Positions 61,511-64,000 of a stretch of DNA of 64,000 nt are shown here, in pieces. Positions within the stretch are counted from its first letter, which is position 1; each line of letters begins with the position of its first letter. Below the pieces are notes generated by a model, which was not told where the DNA came from, did no database searches, and saw only the letters and a list, made by a program, of their open reading frames with translations. The DNA is from Chelatococcus sp. YT9 (GTDB taxonomy: Bacteria > Pseudomonadota > Alphaproteobacteria > Rhizobiales > Beijerinckiaceae), in assembly GCF_018398315.1 (NCBI RefSeq), contig NZ_JAHBRW010000001.1, positions 248,001-312,000 on the forward strand. The letters are read 5' to 3'. The translations under genes were made by a program, and so were the position numbers.

Positions 61511-61630
61511 CGCCGGGATCACAAGCCGAAAACCACGTGCCATCCTCGGCGGCGCGCAGCCGGGAAGAGGATCCATGAACACCGACAATCTTCAATGTTC
61601 ACGGCCGGTTAGCGTCTCGCTCCCCTCCCG

Positions 61631-62500
61631 TCATTTCGCCTTGGTCAAGCGCGTGATCAGGCTCGAGGTATCCCAGCGGCTGCCGCCGTTCTTCTGAACC
61701 TCGCCGTAGAACTGGTCGACGAGCGCGGTCACGGGCAGCGTCGCGCCGTTGCGCCGAGCCTCGGACAGGCAGATCGACAGGTCCTTGCGCATCCAGTCCA
61801 CGGCGAAGCCAAAATCGAACTTCCCCTGGTTCATGGTCTTGCCGCGATTTTCCATCTGCCAGGAACCGGCAGCGCCCTTGGAGATGACATCGAGCACCGC
61901 CTCGACATCAAGGCCAGCGTTCTGGGCGAAATGAACCCCTTCGGAGAGGGCCTGCACAAGGCCGGCGATGCATATCTGGTTGACCATCTTGGTCAATTGC
62001 CCGGAGCCCACCGGCCCCATCAGCCGCGAGGCGCGCGCGAAGCTGAGGATCGCCGGTTCGGCCCGCGCATAGGTCTCGCCGTCGCCGCCGCACATGACGG
62101 TCAAAACCCCGTTCTCGGCGCCAGCCTGGCCGCCGGAAACCGGCGCGTCGATGAAGCCGACGCCCTTTTCCGCCGCCTCGGCCCCGATCTCACGGGCGAC
62201 ATCCGCTGATGCTGTCGTGTGATCGACGAGGATCGCGCCCTCCTGCATGGCCGAGAGGGCGCCGTCGGCCCCGAGGATTACGGCGCGCAGGTCGTTGTCA
62301 TTGCCGACGCAGCTCATGACGATGTCCTGGCCGGCAGCAGCCTCCGCCGGGGTCCGGCCCAGACGTCCGCCATTGTCGGCCACCCAGGCCTCGGCCTTTG
62401 CGAGCGTGCGGTTATAGACGGTGACCTCATGGCCCTTCGCGGCCAAATGGCGCGCCATAGGCGAACCCATCACGCCGAGCCCCAAGAACGCGATCTTCAT
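61631..62500 (-). CDS. NAD(P)-dependent oxidoreductase, 3-hydroxyisobutyrate dehydrogenase family (289 aa)
   Basis: A beta-hydroxyacid dehydrogenase. The cofactor motif FLGLGVMGSPMARHLA is at residue 4, FIDAPVSGGQAGAENGVLTV near 120, and GSGQLTKMVNQICIAGLVQA contains the catalytic Lys near 172. FGFAVDWMRKDLSICLSEAR follows. Tartronate semialdehyde or 3-hydroxyisobutyrate are possible substrates. ATG at 62500 follows GGGAG; an upstream start at 62551 is less likely. Confidence 0.92.
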   Translation of the reverse strand: MKIAFLGLGVMGSPMARHLAAKGHEVTVYNRTLAKAEAWVADNGGRLGRTPAEAAAGQDIVMSCVGNDNDLRAVILGADGALSAMQEGAILVDHTTASADVAREIGAEAAEKGVGFIDAPVSGGQAGAENGVLTVMCGGDGETYARAEPAILSFARASRLMGPVGSGQLTKMVNQICIAGLVQALSEGVHFAQNAGLDVEAVLDVISKGAAGSWQMENRGKTMNQGKFDFGFAVDWMRKDLSICLSEARRNGATLPVTALVDQFYGEVQKNGGSRWDTSSLITRLTKAK

Positions 62501-62625
62501 GCTGCACTCCCTCGCTATGGCGGCCGGCGGCATCGCGATGCGCGCGACCATCGTTGCCCATCACTCGACCATAGACATGCGTCAGGTCAAGCCATGGTTG
62601 CGCGGAGTGGCTCGGGCCACGGTGT

Positions 62626-63858
62626 TCAGGCGATGTCGGCCTGCCCCCAGAACGGGAAGGGATCGCGCAGTTGCCGATAGGCGGCGGGATCGAAGCGAAT
62701 GGGATTGGCGGGCCCGACGAGGCAATCGTCCAGGGCGGCGCGAATGGCCGCTTCATCCATTCCCGTTCCGATGAAAACGAGCTCCTGCCGGCGATCGCCC
62801 CATACCGGGCTCCAGTGGCGCGCGAGCAGCTTCTGCCAGTCCGGATGGTCCGGCCAATGCCGCTTGGGAATGGCCGCCCACCAGTGGCCCATGCCGGTCA
62901 CGCGGGCGATGGCTCCCGCGAGCGAGAAATCTCCGACCCATTGGGGCCGTGTGGCAAGCCAGAAATGGCCTTTGGCGCGGATCAGCCCCGGCCAGGTGCG
63001 ATTGATGAAGGCGCTGAACTTCGCGGGATCGAACGGCCGGCGGGCCCGATAGGCGAAGGTCTGGATGCCGTATTCCTCCGTTTCCGGCACATGCGTCGCG
63101 AAGCCGTAGAGCTCCTTGTACCAGAGCGGATGCTGCTTCGCCTTCTCCTCATCGAACAGACCGGTATTCAGGACGGCATCGAGCGGCACCTGGCCGAAAT
63201 CGGCCTCGACGATGCGCGCATCAGCGTTCAGCGCCGTCACGACCTTGCGCACCAGGGCCAGCTGGTCCCGCGAGACCTCGGACTTCTTGTTGATGACCAC
63301 GACATCGGCAAATTCGATCTGCTCGACGAGAAGGTCGACGATCGTCCGGTCGTCATCCTCGCCGGCCGTCTCCCCGCGATCGCGCAGGAAGGCGTTGGAG
63401 CCGTAGTCCTTCAGGAGGTGCGCGGCGTCGACGACGGTGACCATGGTGTCGAGCCGGGCCACGTCCGAGAGGCTCTGCCCGTCTTCGTCGCGGAAGGAGA
63501 AGGTGCTGGCGACCGGGAGCGGCTCGGCGATCCCCGTGCCCTCGATGAGGAGATAATCGAAACGGCCCTCCTCGCTCAGGCGGCGCACCTCCGCGAGCAG
63601 GTCGTCGCGCAGCGTGCAGCAGATGCAGCCGTTGGTTATCTCCACCAGCTTCTCGTTGGTGCGCGAGAGGTCGGCGCCCCCGTCGCGGACGAGGTCGGCG
63701 TCGATGTTCACTTCCGACATGTCATTGACGATGACCGCGACTTTCCGCCCTTCGCGATTGTTGAGGACGTGATTGAGAAGCGTGGTCTTGCCCGCCCCGA
63801 GGAAACCGGACAGCACGGTAACGGGGAGGCGTTGGTCGTTCTGGGCAATCATTCTCAT
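62626..63858 (-). CDS. CobW/COG0523 family GTP-binding metallochaperone (410 aa)
   Basis: A G3E GTPase that delivers zinc or another metal. Walker A is [17 protein letters not shown] near residue 18, the metal site [13 protein letters not shown] near 76, Walker B-like [11 protein letters not shown] and the nucleotide specificity motif NKKSE. The CobW C-terminal domain includes [12 protein letters not shown] and [15 protein letters not shown], as in the ZigA/YciC group. The upstream region holds an AT-rich imperfect dyad. A start one or two codons later is possible. Confidence 0.93.
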   Translation of the reverse strand: MRMIAQNDQRLPVTVLSGFLGAGKTTLLNHVLNNREGRKVAVIVNDMSEVNIDADLVRDGGADLSRTNEKLVEITNGCICCTLRDDLLAEVRRLSEEGRFDYLLIEGTGIAEPLPVASTFSFRDEDGQSLSDVARLDTMVTVVDAAHLLKDYGSNAFLRDRGETAGEDDDRTIVDLLVEQIEFADVVVINKKSEVSRDQLALVRKVVTALNADARIVEADFGQVPLDAVLNTGLFDEEKAKQHPLWYKELYGFATHVPETEEYGIQTFAYRARRPFDPAKFSAFINRTWPGLIRAKGHFWLATRPQWVGDFSLAGAIARVTGMGHWWAAIPKRHWPDHPDWQKLLARHWSPVWGDRRQELVFIGTGMDEAAIRAALDDCLVGPANPIRFDPAAYRQLRDPFPFWGQADIA

Positions 63859-63928
63859 GGGTTCGATCTTGGTTTCGATCTTGGCTGGGATCTGCAGGGA
63901 TCCGACAGGGATGCCAGCTAAGAAGAAA

Positions 63929-63948
63929 TGTAACGTTATATCGTATCA
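63929..63948 (-). promoter_or_regulatory. AT-rich imperfect dyad, candidate Zur box
   Basis: The arms TGATACG and CGTTACA flank ATATAA (14 of 20 positions symmetric), 70 bp upstream of the CobW-type start. Zinc uptake regulator boxes in alphaproteobacteria are AT-rich dyads with TGTTAT/ATAACA arms, so this is only a partial match. Confidence 0.3.
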
Positions 63949-64000
63949 ATCATTAGCAAGGCGCCCCTTGAGAGGTCAACGCGGGATCCGCCGATGCATT

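Noticed and set aside
62671-63921. 416-residue plus-strand frame
   Set aside because: Antisense to the CobW-type gene.
1-64000. CRISPR array, insertion sequence, prophage or integrase
   Set aside because: No regularly spaced repeats, transposase, integrase or phage genes were seen.

Overview
The window reads as chromosomal DNA of a high-GC alphaproteobacterium, most likely of the order Hyphomicrobiales (Rhizobiales). The evidence is two phasin genes, a tRNA-His that lacks an encoded G-1 and carries A73 (a known alphaproteobacterial trait), an ExoD homologue, DUF4214 proteins, and a very high density of ABC importers paired with IclR, GntR and LysR regulators. Genus is not decidable by eye. 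I see no insertion sequence, prophage, plasmid gene or CRISPR array.

Layout. 1-4.4 kb: the N-terminal part of a PAS-domain sensor protein running off the left edge, two phasins and tRNA-His. 4.5-11 kb: a small charged secreted protein, a SulP anion transporter, a Glu/Leu/Phe/Val dehydrogenase with an RBS-sequestering leader hairpin, a 705-residue DUF4214 protein and an NTF2-like protein. 11-16.4 kb: an NMT1/THI5-type ABC importer split over a divergent promoter. Permease, binding protein, SDR and a barrel protein lie on the left arm; the ATPase and an IclR regulator lie on the right arm; two tandem GGAAC-N3-GTTCY dyads sit between. 16.9-20 kb: MsrB and a DUF4214/FG-GAP protein whose C-terminus looks like an NlpC/P60 cysteine peptidase.

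20.2-29.5 kb: a catabolic cluster around a GntR operator. It holds two enolase-superfamily enzymes, an aspartoacylase-type deacylase, an M81 (MlrC-like) peptidase and a peptide-type binding protein with two permeases but no ATPase genes. 29.7-31.8 kb: a small XRE regulator and an ankyrin-type protein. 32-44.5 kb: a polar amino acid binding protein, then two polyamine-type (Pot-like) ABC systems pointing away from a central pair of regulators (IclR, LysR) and a DUF3830 gene. The left system starts with another aspartoacylase-type gene.

44.6-64 kb: AnmK, an acyl-CoA dehydrogenase homologue, a small unknown protein, and then the operon I find most interesting. An Fbp/AEP-type ABC importer (binding protein, frameshifted fused permease, ATPase) is translationally coupled to an MBL-fold hydrolase, and in front of it lies a PhoB-type promoter: two 7-mers 4 bp apart, then exactly 11 bp to TATAAG. 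It diverges from a SAF-domain NAD(P)-dependent oxidoreductase. The window ends with an ECF sigma/anti-sigma pair, a Bax-inhibitor-1 homologue, ExoD, a TerC protein, a lipoprotein alpha/beta hydrolase, a D-threonine aldolase-like enzyme, a beta-hydroxyacid dehydrogenase and a CobW-type metallochaperone.

Intergenic regions repeatedly hold REP-like palindromes and TCTCCC/GGTGAG nested repeats.
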